Positions 8,457 to 18,557 of a DNA stretch of 64,000 nucleotides are shown piece after piece. The first letter of the stretch is position 1. The number at the start of each line of letters is the position of its first letter. This stretch comes from Oreohelix idahoensis (Eukaryota > Mollusca > Gastropoda > Stylommatophora > Oreohelicidae), in assembly GCA_024509875.1 (NCBI GenBank), contig JAMPIV010006376.1, forward strand, positions 416,001-480,000, read 5' to 3'. A program made the position numbers and the translations under genes. Under the pieces are notes generated by a model, which worked only from the letters and a program-made list of their open reading frames with translations, had not been told where the DNA came from and did no database searches.

Positions 8457-10721
8457 CTATCTGCGTGACGCAGAATCAGGTACTAATCGTAACCTGAGGG
8501 AATGGTGGTGAAAATACACACCATTGTCCCGCTCGATAGCCATGCGAGCATCTCTATTGGTCCTAAAAGTTACCACGGCGTCACCATACCTGTTATTGGT
8601 ATGAGGTAAGAGACGCACGAACCTAACGTCCGCCGTGTGGTTGAGAAAATCTCCTAGTGCCTGCCAATTAGTTCGTTGTGGCAGATTTTGCACAAGGATG
8701 GTGCGAGAAGATGCACCTCTACCAATATAAGTGGTAGCGTTGTCACAAGAATGTAAGTAAGGTTGATGAGTAACCTTAGTCCTTTTAGGTAAATTATAAT
8801 ATTTATTATTTATATCTTTAGGATTATTCTTAAATGTACCATACTTTTGTAGTTGATTATTATTACTTATGCCAGACAAAGGTGTAGGTGTACGGCATGT
8901 CGTAGACACCTGCTTGCTAGGCAAAGTTAAAACCTTACTGACAACCTTATTGATATTACTTTTCCTATCTGAGTTACAACTATTATTTTTATTAGGAACA
9001 TCCTTTCCCTTTTTTACAAACCTAACCTTTTTCTTGCGATCAGTTGACTGCTGATCAATTCGAGGGAAGGTATATGACTTACTAGTCTTTACAGGTTGCG
9101 TTAAAACATTAATATCATTCTTAAGAATGGAAGCATGTCGTAAAGGTTGTAATCCATTAGCCACAGTGGCGTAATGAACCATGGAATCATTTTCACTACT
9201 AGATTCCGATACATTAGCATTACCCAACATGTTAATAGCATGTGCATGTGACACAACTCTAGGTATAGACTTAAATGCATAGGCATCCTGTATATGCTGC
9301 TTTTCCCATTCAGCAATTTGCTGTGGGGTACATTCCTTTATATCATGTATGCGACGCAGGATGACATCAGAAATTGGATTCGGAAGAAGACATGCTTGGA
9401 TCTTTCCTGAAAAGAAAGGTGTATTAAGATCAATAATAGCAGTGGCAAATGTTTCGACGGTGCCACCGAATGTCACACACTTGACAACCCTGCCCGTGGC
9501 ACAACTTGGGTTGATCAGCGAAGTCCGGACGCCCACAGTGGTACAACCTGAGTCAAATAGGAGAGAGCATGAAATATTGTTGACAAATCCCTTGTTAAAC
9601 TTAAGAGAGCCCTGTCCCTGGTGTACTGACGCAGCAGTGGCCGTACAGACTGCAGGTAGACTAGGTAAGGTATGTCCGCAACGCAGCGTCGTGATCGCCT
9701 TAGGCTGGAAAAGAGTCGAGCATTCTGGACAGTCTTTCACCTGGGTACAATCAAGAGAACAAGACATAGCATTGTGAGTTTCAGTTACTCTACCCTGTTC
9801 AATGTTAGCCTGTGTATCAATTAAAGAGACATTAGAATGTCTAACCGTATTACTTGACGATCTATCTCTAAGACGCGATCGATTTTGATTATTTGCTTTA
9901 AAATTGCCAAAATTGTCGTTTCTGCTAGAGTTAAAATTTGGATGAGTCCGATAGTTTGTATAATTAAAGTTATGCTGTTCTTTAAAATTTTTATTCCAAG
10001 AACCTTGTCTGTTTTGTGGACCCTGAGATTTTGATCTCCAGTTTTGTTTATTATAATGTCCTTGATTATTTTTAAAATAATTGTTACCAAAATCTCGCGA
10101 TCTGTGAGTTTGGTTCCAAGAAACATTAAATGGAGCAGATTGTTGAAATTGCTTCCCTTTGTAAAAGTTATCATTGTTAAAATTGTAATTATTTCCCTTA
10201 TTGACATACCTGTCAGCACTAAAGGAACGATTTCGTGAAAAATTGTTTTGTTGTGCTGCAAAAGCAACAGGCAATTCATTCTTAATCTGTGCGTTACTTA
10301 GATCCATGTTTGGGTGAGCAGTACAAAAATTTTTTGCATGCTCTTCTAAGCCTTTCATAGATAAAGGTTTCCGTTCGTGTAAAAATGCGAGAAATGTAGG
10401 ATTTACAGACGAAAGTACCTTATCGCGCATCAGTAAATCGAAGAGACCTTCATATGACTTTTCAATTTTGGATAATTCAATCCATCTTTCTAATGTTAGT
10501 CGTATCTGTGACAGAAAATCACTAAAATTTCTGCCAGATTGAGGTAGTAATGTATGAAATCTTAAACGATATTCGTCTTCTGTCATTTGGAATTTTTGCA
10601 GAAGTGCTACTCTAAGAGCATTATAGTCATTTTTCTCACCAATGCTGGTGGTATGATAAACTGCTAATGCATCCCCTGTAAGTAATCTGGATAAATATGT
10701 ACAGTATAGCGCTTTATCCAC
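8457..10721 (-). CDS. Gag (capsid)-protease-RRM polyprotein of element 2
   Basis: 754 codons from the first Met; the same frame is open further upstream to about 10,930. Order: capsid-like region (residues 1-140, ending near HERKPLSMKGLEEHA, as in element 1); an Asn/Arg/Tyr-rich linker (170-300); a C-x2-C...C-G-H motif (CPEC...RCGH, about 335-352); aspartic protease with FDSGC near 393; a basic Asn/Lys-rich linker; then an RNA recognition motif at about 672-750. The RRM shows RNP2 ILVQNLP, helix 1 NWQALGDFL, RNP1-like YGDAVVTF, helix 2 and a last strand SLRLRLV. The stop comes right after it. No integrase is present. The RRM occupies the place where element 1 has integrase. The true start is probably upstream, in the separate frame at 10,916-11,452. 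Confidence 0.85.
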   Translation of the reverse strand: MDKALYCTYLSRLLTGDALAVYHTTSIGEKNDYNALRVALLQKFQMTEDEYRLRFHTLLPQSGRNFSDFLSQIRLTLERWIELSKIEKSYEGLFDLLMRDKVLSSVNPTFLAFLHERKPLSMKGLEEHAKNFCTAHPNMDLSNAQIKNELPVAFAAQQNNFSRNRSFSADRYVNKGNNYNFNNDNFYKGKQFQQSAPFNVSWNQTHRSRDFGNNYFKNNQGHYNKQNWRSKSQGPQNRQGSWNKNFKEQHNFNYTNYRTHPNFNSSRNDNFGNFKANNQNRSRLRDRSSSNTVRHSNVSLIDTQANIEQGRVTETHNAMSCSLDCTQVKDCPECSTLFQPKAITTLRCGHTLPSLPAVCTATAASVHQGQGSLKFNKGFVNNISCSLLFDSGCTTVGVRTSLINPSCATGRVVKCVTFGGTVETFATAIIDLNTPFFSGKIQACLLPNPISDVILRRIHDIKECTPQQIAEWEKQHIQDAYAFKSIPRVVSHAHAINMLGNANVSESSSENDSMVHYATVANGLQPLRHASILKNDINVLTQPVKTSKSYTFPRIDQQSTDRKKKVRFVKKGKDVPNKNNSCNSDRKSNINKVVSKVLTLPSKQVSTTCRTPTPLSGISNNNQLQKYGTFKNNPKDINNKYYNLPKRTKVTHQPYLHSCDNATTYIGRGASSRTILVQNLPQRTNWQALGDFLNHTADVRFVRLLPHTNNRYGDAVVTFRTNRDARMAIERDNGVYFHHHSLRLRLVPDSASRR

Positions 10722-10915
10722 GTTATAAGACCCACAAGTGGCCTCAAACCTATCTAGGAAGAATATTACGTCATCAGACGGGGGATTAAATTTTGGTAAT
10801 TTAAGGTGAATTTCCTTAAAATAATCATGTCTGGATGGAGTTTGGCTTTCAAAAGTTCTCTGAGAATTAGCTTCCTGAGTAAACCTAATTCTCTCATATT
10901 CTGACTCTGCTAATT

Positions 10916-11452
10916 TCAGTTCATGCTGTCGTTTTTTTTTTCATTCTCTTCCATCTCAAGCTGAAGTCGTTTTACATTTTGTTCAGCTATTAATCTCCTC
11001 TCTTCCATTTCTTTTTGTTTATTTTCCATCTCAATCTTAAGTCTTTCTTCAGCCTCCCTTTGCTTCTGTTCTGCCTCTCGCTGAAATCGTTTATCTTCTA
11101 ATTCAGCGGCCAATCTCATTTTTTTCTCCTCTTCCTCAGCTATAAATTTCCTCTTCTTTTCATCCTCCTCAGCAGTTAATCTCATTTTTCTCTCCTCTTC
11201 CTCAGCTATAAATTTCCTCTTCTTCTCATTCTCTTCCGCCTCAGATTTCCTCCTTTTCTCATCTTCCTCCGCCTCAATCCTTTTTTGATCTGTCTCAAAT
11301 TTCAAATTTTCCAATCTTAACTTTTCAGCTTCCAATCTTTGAGCTTCCAACCTTTGAGCCTCTTTATATTCTGACATAGCGAATTGTCTTACCTCTTCAG
11401 CAGGTATTTGCAAAGCTTTTGCTTGCTTAATGAAATAATCGAGTGAATACAT
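10916..11452 (-). CDS. Gag N-terminal coiled-coil segment of element 2 (frameshifted)
   Basis: The start at 11,452 (MYSLDYFIKQAKAL) is chosen because elements 1 and 3 begin with closely similar MST-DYF and MST-EYF peptides at the same place. The frame can be extended upstream to 11,506, but the leading codons match the leader of element 3. The product is a charged coiled coil rich in Glu, Arg and Lys, with repeated AEEEEKKMRL-like heptads. It ends early after a run of ten T (10,932-10,941, ten A on the coding strand). One extra A, or a -1 ribosomal shift there, would join it to the capsid frame. A simple indel is the likelier explanation. Confidence 0.75.
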   Translation of the reverse strand: MYSLDYFIKQAKALQIPAEEVRQFAMSEYKEAQRLEAQRLEAEKLRLENLKFETDQKRIEAEEDEKRRKSEAEENEKKRKFIAEEEERKMRLTAEEDEKKRKFIAEEEEKKMRLAAELEDKRFQREAEQKQREAEERLKIEMENKQKEMEERRLIAEQNVKRLQLEMEENEKKNDSMN

Positions 11453-12553
11453 TATTCTATATAAGTAGTCACAGTACTCTAGATATTTAAAATGATAATT
11501 AATCAATATAAATTAATTAACCTTGTTACTATAACAAGTGTTCTTCGTTCCTGTCCTTAGAACGGTATAATGTTATCATATAATTATTAAATATGTTATT
11601 AATCAATAAATTTATGTAATCAAATGTCATGAAATGAACAACGAGAAAGACAACAGAAACATAACCGACAAGACATGATAAACTGGACGGGTGAACACAA
11701 TCGTAGAAATCAAAAAAAATAAAAATGTATAACTAAAATAGAATATCGTAAAAATATACGACGATAACTACGATCAGATAATTAACAGTACAATTGACAA
11801 CACAGTGTAAAAACATAGGTTTTGTAAAAAAAACTGAACGACAGGAAAGGTGAGATGGACGCAAAATACAAACAAAATTCATCATAAAACTAAATTACGA
11901 ATAAAAATAAATACGAAAACAACAATTAAAACTTGACACTACAGCTAAACAGTCAGGTGTCACAGACCACCAGACACAGTGGACCTAGAATCCTTCTACG
12001 CTCACCCGTAGGAACATTCCACTGAGGGAAGTCTGCAAAACAATTCCTAAAGAACAGTCACGAAGGCCCTGGTGTGAAACTGGGATGTATCCTCCGTGAG
12101 TCTCCAAACCCTACCTCCCACAAAGAATACACAACATATAACACATAACACGGAAAATATAAAGGTGGACATAAACAATTAAGGCACAGCTAATAATAAT
12201 AAAATGTATAACGGATACAAGTTATACTTAGCTCGCGTGTGCCGGGAAAAAACAATGTGCCTCGTCTCTGTGGATGTACGTTTGAAGCTAAAATAATTCG
12301 ATCTGCGAATACAGCATCAGCTCGCACGAAATGATAACGAAGGCAGTCAGTCCCTGTACAACCCGAAGTGAAGGTTGATAGATGACCTTGAGAATCTCGT
12401 AACGGTCAGTTGATTAAGATTCATTTTGACAACAAGTTCCAACTTGACGATGATGTCGCCTTGAAAGTACACATTCTATTTTCAAACGATTAATTTGATT
12501 GAGTAAGATCCTTTGAAATGATAAATTTCAGACCACGCTGGCGCACCAATTAC
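11453..12553 (-). other. Leader and primer-binding region of element 2
   Basis: About 1.1 kb of non-coding DNA between the LTR and gag. Four bases inside the LTR, on the minus strand, lies TTGGTGCGCCAGCGTGG. It is the best primer-binding candidate: element 3 has a similar ATGGTATGCCAGTGTGG at the same spacing, and element 4 a diverged TTGGTGGCC. I cannot name the tRNA primer with certainty. Confidence 0.6.
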
Positions 12554-13438
12554 TGTTGTAGTTGTTTATGGTAATGGTGTTGGTCTTCATAACGCGAATG
12601 GTAATATTAACAAAATGTCAATAAACTGTTCTGTGAAAACGAACTACAACAAGTAGTGTTTAAACTGTTCAATCGATGGTAGTACATAAGTCGGTTTACT
12701 GTACATATAGTTTATTCAACATGGCACATACGAAGGAACGATACGATCATAGTTACAGATTATAGGTACAAAATGTCATACTTTGAAGTTGCTGATCATT
12801 CTTAGTGATTCTTCAAGAATTAAGTCTTATAAACATCCACAACAATCTATTCAGGTTCGAGTTCTGAATCGGCTAACCTCTCTTTACATCCATGCCACGA
12901 CTTTGGCATTGAAGCATGTACGGCATTTAAAATATGAAGCATACGAATAAATAAACTGGTTTACACGTAGGTATTATTCCTCTACGGTAATCTAATATGA
13001 CCACCGACTCCGTCTGTCCATTCTAGGAAATTACATGCTAAGATGACTTCCCGCTAGACTACAACTGGGAGCGGCCTGATACTTTAGTTTACGGCAATAA
13101 ATATACAAATATAACCGGGGCGACACTTACATGATCCTTCCATCATTGGCTTCGTCAAGAATACCAATTGAATCAATATAACATACTGGCTTATACAAAA
13201 CTGCCAGAAAATTCCAATAATATATATCTCGGACATAACAAAGTCCGCACTGCCCCGTTCAAAACATGACGTCACAATCCCCAAACTAGGTTACCCGTGC
13301 GTCCAAAGCAACTCACACTGCATTGTGCACGTCAGTGCGTGAATCAATCGAACGCACAAATAATAAAATATATAAAGACTGGTGCGTACATTTGGCAGGA
13401 CCGAAGACTACCCCCTTAGGTAAAAAATGTACGTAACA
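12554..13438 (-). repeat. 5' LTR of element 2
   Basis: 885 bp, starting TGTTACGTAC (minus strand, 13,438) and ending ...CTACAACA at 12,554. The first 230 bases or so closely match the LTR of element 3. An AATAAA lies near 12,716 on the minus strand. The plus-strand ends therefore read TGTTGTAG...GTACGTAACA. The 66-codon ORF at 13,084-13,284 inside it is not credible. Confidence 0.85.
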
Positions 13439-13520
13439 CTAACACATAACTAACACATAACTAACACATAACTGACACATAACCGACACATAACCGACAC
13501 ATAACCGACACATAACCGAC
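13439..13520. repeat. Left remnant of the 11/12-bp minisatellite
   Basis: 82 bp of CTAACACATAA-type units, the last four carrying the variant ACCGAC. It lies between two LTRs in opposite orientation, elements 2 and 3. It is the left part of the array that resumes at 21,601. Confidence 0.9.
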
Positions 13521-14610
13521 TGTTACGTACATTTATTACCTAAGGGGGTAGTCTTCGGTCCTGCCAAATGTACGCACCAGTTTTAATATAGTTATATTAT
13601 TTGTGCGTTCGATTGATTCACGCACTGACGTGCACAATGCAGTGTGAGTTGCTTTGGACGCACGGGTAACCTAGTTTGGGGATTTTGACGTCATGTTTTG
13701 AACGGGGCAGTACGGACCATGTTTATGTCCGATATATATTTTCTTGGATTTATCTGGCAAGTTTGAAGAAGCCATTATATTGTAACTATATCTACTGGGA
13801 TTCATGGTGAAGCCAGTAGTGGAAGTATCAAGTAAGTGTCGCCCTACGTCATATCGAATGTTTATTGAATTAAATTAAAGTATCAGGCCGCTCCTAATCT
13901 TGGTCTAGCGGGAAGTCATCGCAGTATGTCCTTCCTAGAATGGACAGACGGAGTCGTTAGCCTTTTGAATTACCGTAGAGGGAGGATACCTACGAGTAAC
14001 TGAAGTTAATTGATTTTGTATGCTTCACATGTTTTACATGCCGTATTTTGTCAATGCCAAAGTCGTGGCATGGATATAGAGAGGTTAGTCAACACAGAAC
14101 TCTAACCTGGTCGTATTGTAGTGGATGACTTTGTTTGGATTTTAATATATATATGCTACCTAAGTATCGTATGGAAAGTCTGGAATTGTTACAAGTATGA
14201 TAAGAAGTATTGCTCCTTGAGAATGAATCCGTTGGGCCATGATATACGTCCTTGAAAGAAGGTCAACGGACTTGACTGCAATACATTTGATGTGGTAGAG
14301 GAAGGGATCCTTAGTCACTTGAATAAGAGGACTTTATTGTTAGATAATCTTCATAAACTTGAAAAGTAATTATCAACATTTTGACGTATGACCTTTTTGC
14401 ACCTGTAACTATGAACGTCTTGTTTCACTCCGTATGTGTCACGTTCAATAAACTATATGTACAGTCATCACAGACTTGTGTACTGCTAGTCAGGGACCAG
14501 TTAACCACTACTTGTTGGAGTTCGTATTGAAGAACATTTTCTGACATTTTGTTCCATTACAACCATTCGCGTATTGAAGTTCTTTAACATTAGAATGAAC
14601 GGACTCAACA
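13521..14610 (+). repeat. 5' LTR of element 3
   Basis: 1,090 bp, TGTTACGTAC...GGACTCAACA. It carries AATAAA near 14,448, about 160 bases before the end. The partner copy starts at 20,511. Its first part is the inverted counterpart of the element 2 LTR 82 bp away. Confidence 0.95.
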
Positions 14611-15716
14611 GTAAATGGTATGCCAGTGTGGTCTGGAATTCATTTCACAGGAACGTACTCAATCAAATTATCGTTTGAAAAGAAGATTTGTACTTTCAAG
14701 GCGACATCATCTCAAATTTGGATCCTAGCGTGATAATGAATCAAAATCAACTCAATTGTTCAAGGTCATCAATCAACCTCCACGTCAAGTTGTACAGTGA
14801 CTGACTGCCTTGGGATCACCTATTCGCCATTATTACGTGCGAGCTGGTGTTATATACGCAGAGCGAAGTATTTATCCTCAGACGTACATCCACGGAGACG
14901 AGGCACATTGTTTTTTCCGGCACACGCGAGATGAGTATAACGTGTTTTCGTTATCCATTTTATTACGTTTAGATGTGCCTTCTATACTAATGTCCATATT
15001 TATATTTTCCATGTTATATGTTATATGTTGTGCGTTCTTCGTGGGAGGTAGGGAGGTTGATCTGACGAACGAGATCCATCTCGAAGCCTATTCGGGCTCT
15101 TCGTCAGACGTTCTGTAGGGCTCAACTTGTAAGTTTCAATTGAGCGATAATTCCGGTTCAAGGCTAGAAACCTTGCCGAAGTTCCGATCGCTAATTGTTC
15201 CTTATGATAGTATCTGTTTAGCTGTTTCGTCAAGTTTTAGTTGTTGTTCTCGTAGTTATTTTTACTCGTATTTAGTTTTATGATGAATTTTGTTTGTATT
15301 ATGCGTCCGTCTCACCTTTCCTGTCGTTCAGTTTTTTACAAAACCTATGTTTTTACACTGTATTGTCAATTGTCCTGTTGAGTATCTGGTCGTAGTTATC
15401 ATCGTAAATTTTTACGATATTCTATTTTAGTTACACATTTCTATTTTTGTTGATTTCTACGATTGTGTTCATTCGTCTTTGATTATCGTGTCTTGTCGGT
15501 AATGTTTCTATTGTCTTTCACGTTGTTGATTTCATGACATTTCATTACATAAATTACTATATTGATTATTGATATATTTCATAACTATATGATAACAAAA
15601 GATACCGTTCTAGGACAGGAACGACGTACACTTGGCAAAGTAACAAGGTTAATTAATTTACATTGATTAATTATCATTTTATAAATCAAGAGTATTGTGA
15701 CTACTTATATAGCATA
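14611..15716 (+). other. Leader and primer-binding region of element 3
   Basis: The primer-binding candidate starts about four bases after the LTR (ATGGTATGCCAGTGTGG, about 14,614-14,630). The rest is non-coding, with a stem-forming stretch near 15,055-15,110. The ORF at 14,810-15,118 has no counterpart in element 2 and is not annotated as a gene. Confidence 0.6.
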
Positions 15717-17151
15717 ATGTCTACCTGGGAATATTTTATGTCCCAAGCTAAATCCCTTGGTATGACTCCTGATGAGGCAACAGCTTTTGCAGTTGTTGAA
15801 CATGCCACGGCTCAGAAGTTTATGGTATCTCATGTACAGTATCTCATTAATCTAGGGAAATCCCGTGGTTTGTATAAAGAGAAGCTCAGAGAATTCGTAG
15901 AAGAAGAAAAAAATTAAGAAACTACTTAAAGACAAGGGTGTTGGCTACCCAACAGCTGTCTCTGTCACACACTCACTGGTCAACGGGTTCAAGCACATGT
16001 TGGCTATTGCTGTTGAGACAGACTACACATTTAATGAAGCAGAAATGATCAAGGATTTATTAAAGGAACAGAACATAAAAGTTTTGGATAAAAAAGTAGC
16101 AAATCTTGATTTGACTGATCAAGAGCTCAGGAATCTTCTATGTCAACAGGAGAAATTGTCTCAGGAAAAACAGATAAATATTGAAAAATTACTCATGGAG
16201 AAACAAATGAAGTACGAACAAGGAAATGACACGGGAAGGACCAATTTTTTGGATGATATTGCTGAAGAGAGCAAAATAGATGAATTGTCGGAACTCCTGG
16301 AAGATAAGGAGCTAGTGATTAATAATTTAAACGAGAGAGTAAGGACTCTTACATTACAGGCCGAGGTTACCAATACAAACTTCACGTCCTTACAATTGGA
16401 GCTAGAAAATTCTAGGAAATTGTTGGTAGATGCATTGAAGCAGAATAATACAGATTTTAATGGCCAAATTCATGAGGAAGATTCTGTTTTTACTAAGAAG
16501 ATTGATGAACTTATGACTAGTCATCATAGTGCTATCGAAGCACTCAAACTTGAACTTGGGCAGGAGAGAGCTAAGGCTTTAGATACTATCAAAACTCTCA
16601 AACAAGAAATTAGTAACCTTAAATTAGAAACTACTTCTCAGATAAAAAAATTGAGGTTGGATTTTAAAGATATAAAAATTAGAAAGGGAAATAATAAGAA
16701 TGACAATATTTATAAGGGGAAACAATTCAAACAAACTGCTTCACTTATTGTTTCTTCGGGCCAATCTTCCAGATCAAAAGATTTTGATAACAATAATCTT
16801 AAATATAATGAAGGGAACAGCAGTAAACAAAATTTGCAATCAAAATCTCAGGGTACCCAAAATAGACAAGGTTCTTGGAATAAAAATTTTAAAGAACATC
16901 ATAACTTTAATTATACAAATTATCGGACTCATCCAAATTTTAACTCAAGCAGAAAGGACAATAGTGTCAATTTTAATGCAAATAATCAGAATCGATCGCG
17001 TCTAAGAGATAGACCGTCGAGTAAGACACGTAGACATTCTAATGTCGCTTTAAGTGATACACAGGCTAACAATGAACAGGGTAAAGGAGCTGAAAATCAT
17101 AATGCTTTATCTTGTTCTCTTGATTGTAGCCAGGTGAAAGATTGTTCATAA
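15717..17151 (+). pseudogene. Gag-like coiled-coil frame of element 3, no capsid region
   Basis: It starts at the ATG at 15,717 (MSTWEYFMSQAKSL), equivalent to the gag start of elements 1 and 2. The first frame ends at 15,917 in an A-rich run; shifting one base continues the sequence to 17,151. Where element 2 has a capsid-like region (FNPPSDDVIFFL onward), this element has about 230 residues of Leu/Lys/Glu heptads, a predicted long coiled coil. After that it rejoins the element 2 sequence in the Asn-rich linker (near 16,690, KGKQFKQTA). A TAA at 17,149-17,151 interrupts it within the Cys-His motif, where element 2 has Pro-Glu-Cys. The shared ends with a different middle point to a modular replacement in this copy or its subfamily. 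Confidence 0.75.
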
Positions 17152-18435
17152 TGCTCGACTCTTTTCCAGCCTAAGGCGATCACGACGCTGCGTTGCGGAC
17201 ATACCTTGCCTAGTCTACCTGCAGTCTGTACGGCCACTGCTGCGTCGGTACACCAGGAACAGGGCTCTCTTAAGTTTAACAAGGGATTTGTCAACAACAT
17301 TTCATGCTCTCTCCAATTTGACTCAGGTTGTAGCACTGTGGGCGTCCGGACTTCGCTGATCAACCCAAGTTGTGCCACGGGCAGGGTTGTCAAGTGTGTG
17401 ACTTTTGGTGGCACCGTTGAAACATTTCCCACTGCTATTATTGATCTTAATACACCATTTTTTTCAGGAAAGATCCAGGCATGTCTCCTTCCGAATCCAA
17501 TTTGTGATTTAATACTTGGTCGCATACACGGTATAAAAGAGTGTACCCCTCAGCATATTGCTGAATGGGAAAAGCAGCATATACAGGATGCCTATGCATT
17601 TAAGTCTATACCTAGAGTTGTGTCACATGCACATGCTATTAACATGTTGGGTAATGCTAATGTATCGGAATCTAGTAGTGAAAATGATTCCATTGTTCAT
17701 TACGCCACTGTGGCTAATTCGTTACAACCTTTACGACATGCTTCCATTCTTAAGAATGATATTAAGGTTTCAGCGCAACCTGTGAAGACTAGTAAGTCAT
17801 TCCGGGGGACATATACCTTCCCTCGACCTGATCAGCAGGCAACTGATCGTAAGAAAAGGGTTAAGTTTGAAAAAAAGGGAAAGGATGTTCCTAATAAAAA
17901 TAAGAGTGGTTGTAACTCCGTTGGGAAAATTAATACCAATAAGGTTGCCTGTAAGATTTTAACTTTGCCCAGCAATCAGGTGTCTACGACATGCCGTACA
18001 CCTACACCTTTGTCTGGCATAAGTAATAATAATCAAGTACAAAAGTATGGTACATTTAAGAATAATCCTAAAGGTATAAATAATAAATATTATAATTTAC
18101 CTAAGAGGACTATTGTTACCCATCAACCTTGTTCACATTCTTGTGACTATGGTAAGACTTATATTGGTAGAGGTGCATCTTCTCGCACCATCCTTGTGCA
18201 AAATCTGCCACAGCGAACTAGTTGGCAAGCACTAGGAGATTTTCTCAACCACACGGCAGACGTTAGGTTCGTGCGTCTGTTACCTCATACCAAAAACAGG
18301 TATGGTGACGCCGTGGTTACTTTTAAGACCAATAGAGATGCTCGCATGGCTATCGAGCGGGACAATGGTGTGTATTTCCACCACCATTCTCTCCGATTAC
18401 AATTGGTTCCCGATTCTGCGTCACGCAGACAGTAA
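17152..18435 (+). CDS. Protease-RRM frame of element 3
   Basis: In frame with the preceding gag-like segment after the TAA; the first Met is at 17,206, giving 409 codons. It contains the RCGH half of the Cys-His motif near 17,192, protease with FDSGC near 17,320, an Asn/Lys/Thr-rich linker, and an RNA recognition motif at about 18,178-18,420. RRM features are ILVQNLP (RNP2), SWQALGDFL, VRFVRLLP, YGDAVVTF (RNP1-like) and a final SLRLQLV strand. It is highly similar to the C-terminal half of the element 2 frame, with few amino-acid differences in the RRM. No integrase follows. Translation without reading through or bypassing the upstream stop would need internal initiation. Confidence 0.8.
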   Translation, partial: CSTLFQPKAITTLRCGHTLPSLPAVCTATAASVHQEQGSLKFNKGFVNNISCSLQFDSGCSTVGVRTSLINPSCATGRVVKCVTFGGTVETFPTAIIDLNTPFFSGKIQACLLPNPICDLILGRIHGIKECTPQHIAEWEKQHIQDAYAFKSIPRVVSHAHAINMLGNANVSESSSENDSIVHYATVANSLQPLRHASILKNDIKVSAQPVKTSKSFRGTYTFPRPDQQATDRKKRVKFEKKGKDVPNKNKSGCNSVGKINTNKVACKILTLPSNQVSTTCRTPTPLSGISNNNQVQKYGTFKNNPKGINNKYYNLPKRTIVTHQPCSHSCDYGKTYIGRGASSRTILVQNLPQRTSWQALGDFLNHTADVRFVRLLPHTKNRYGDAVVTFKTNRDARMAIERDNGVYFHHHSLRLQLVPDSASRRQ

Positions 18436-18557
18436 CCTACTATATTGGATTTTGATTTCACATTCTTTGATGACTCAGCCTATGCAGTCATCATCTCTTT
18501 CTTGTAATAGTTATTTGTTCTTTTTCTATTTCTCATGAACTTTTCCAATGGAATTTT

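Larger units (their letters stand above)
6942..13438 (-). mobile_element. Ty3/gypsy element 2, defective, RRM-bearing
   Basis: Minus-strand element with 5' LTR 12,554-13,438, a leader, a gag N-terminus, a Gag-protease-RRM frame, an RT/RNase H fragment and part of a 3' UTR. It is interrupted at 6,942 by element 1. The rest of its 3' UTR, polypurine tract and 3' LTR are predicted to lie left of the window, beyond element 1. It matches element 3 along most of its length. Both lack integrase and the N-terminal part of RT and share the same junction, so they belong to one defective subfamily. Its 5' LTR abuts the 11/12-bp minisatellite, the target sequence. Confidence 0.85.
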
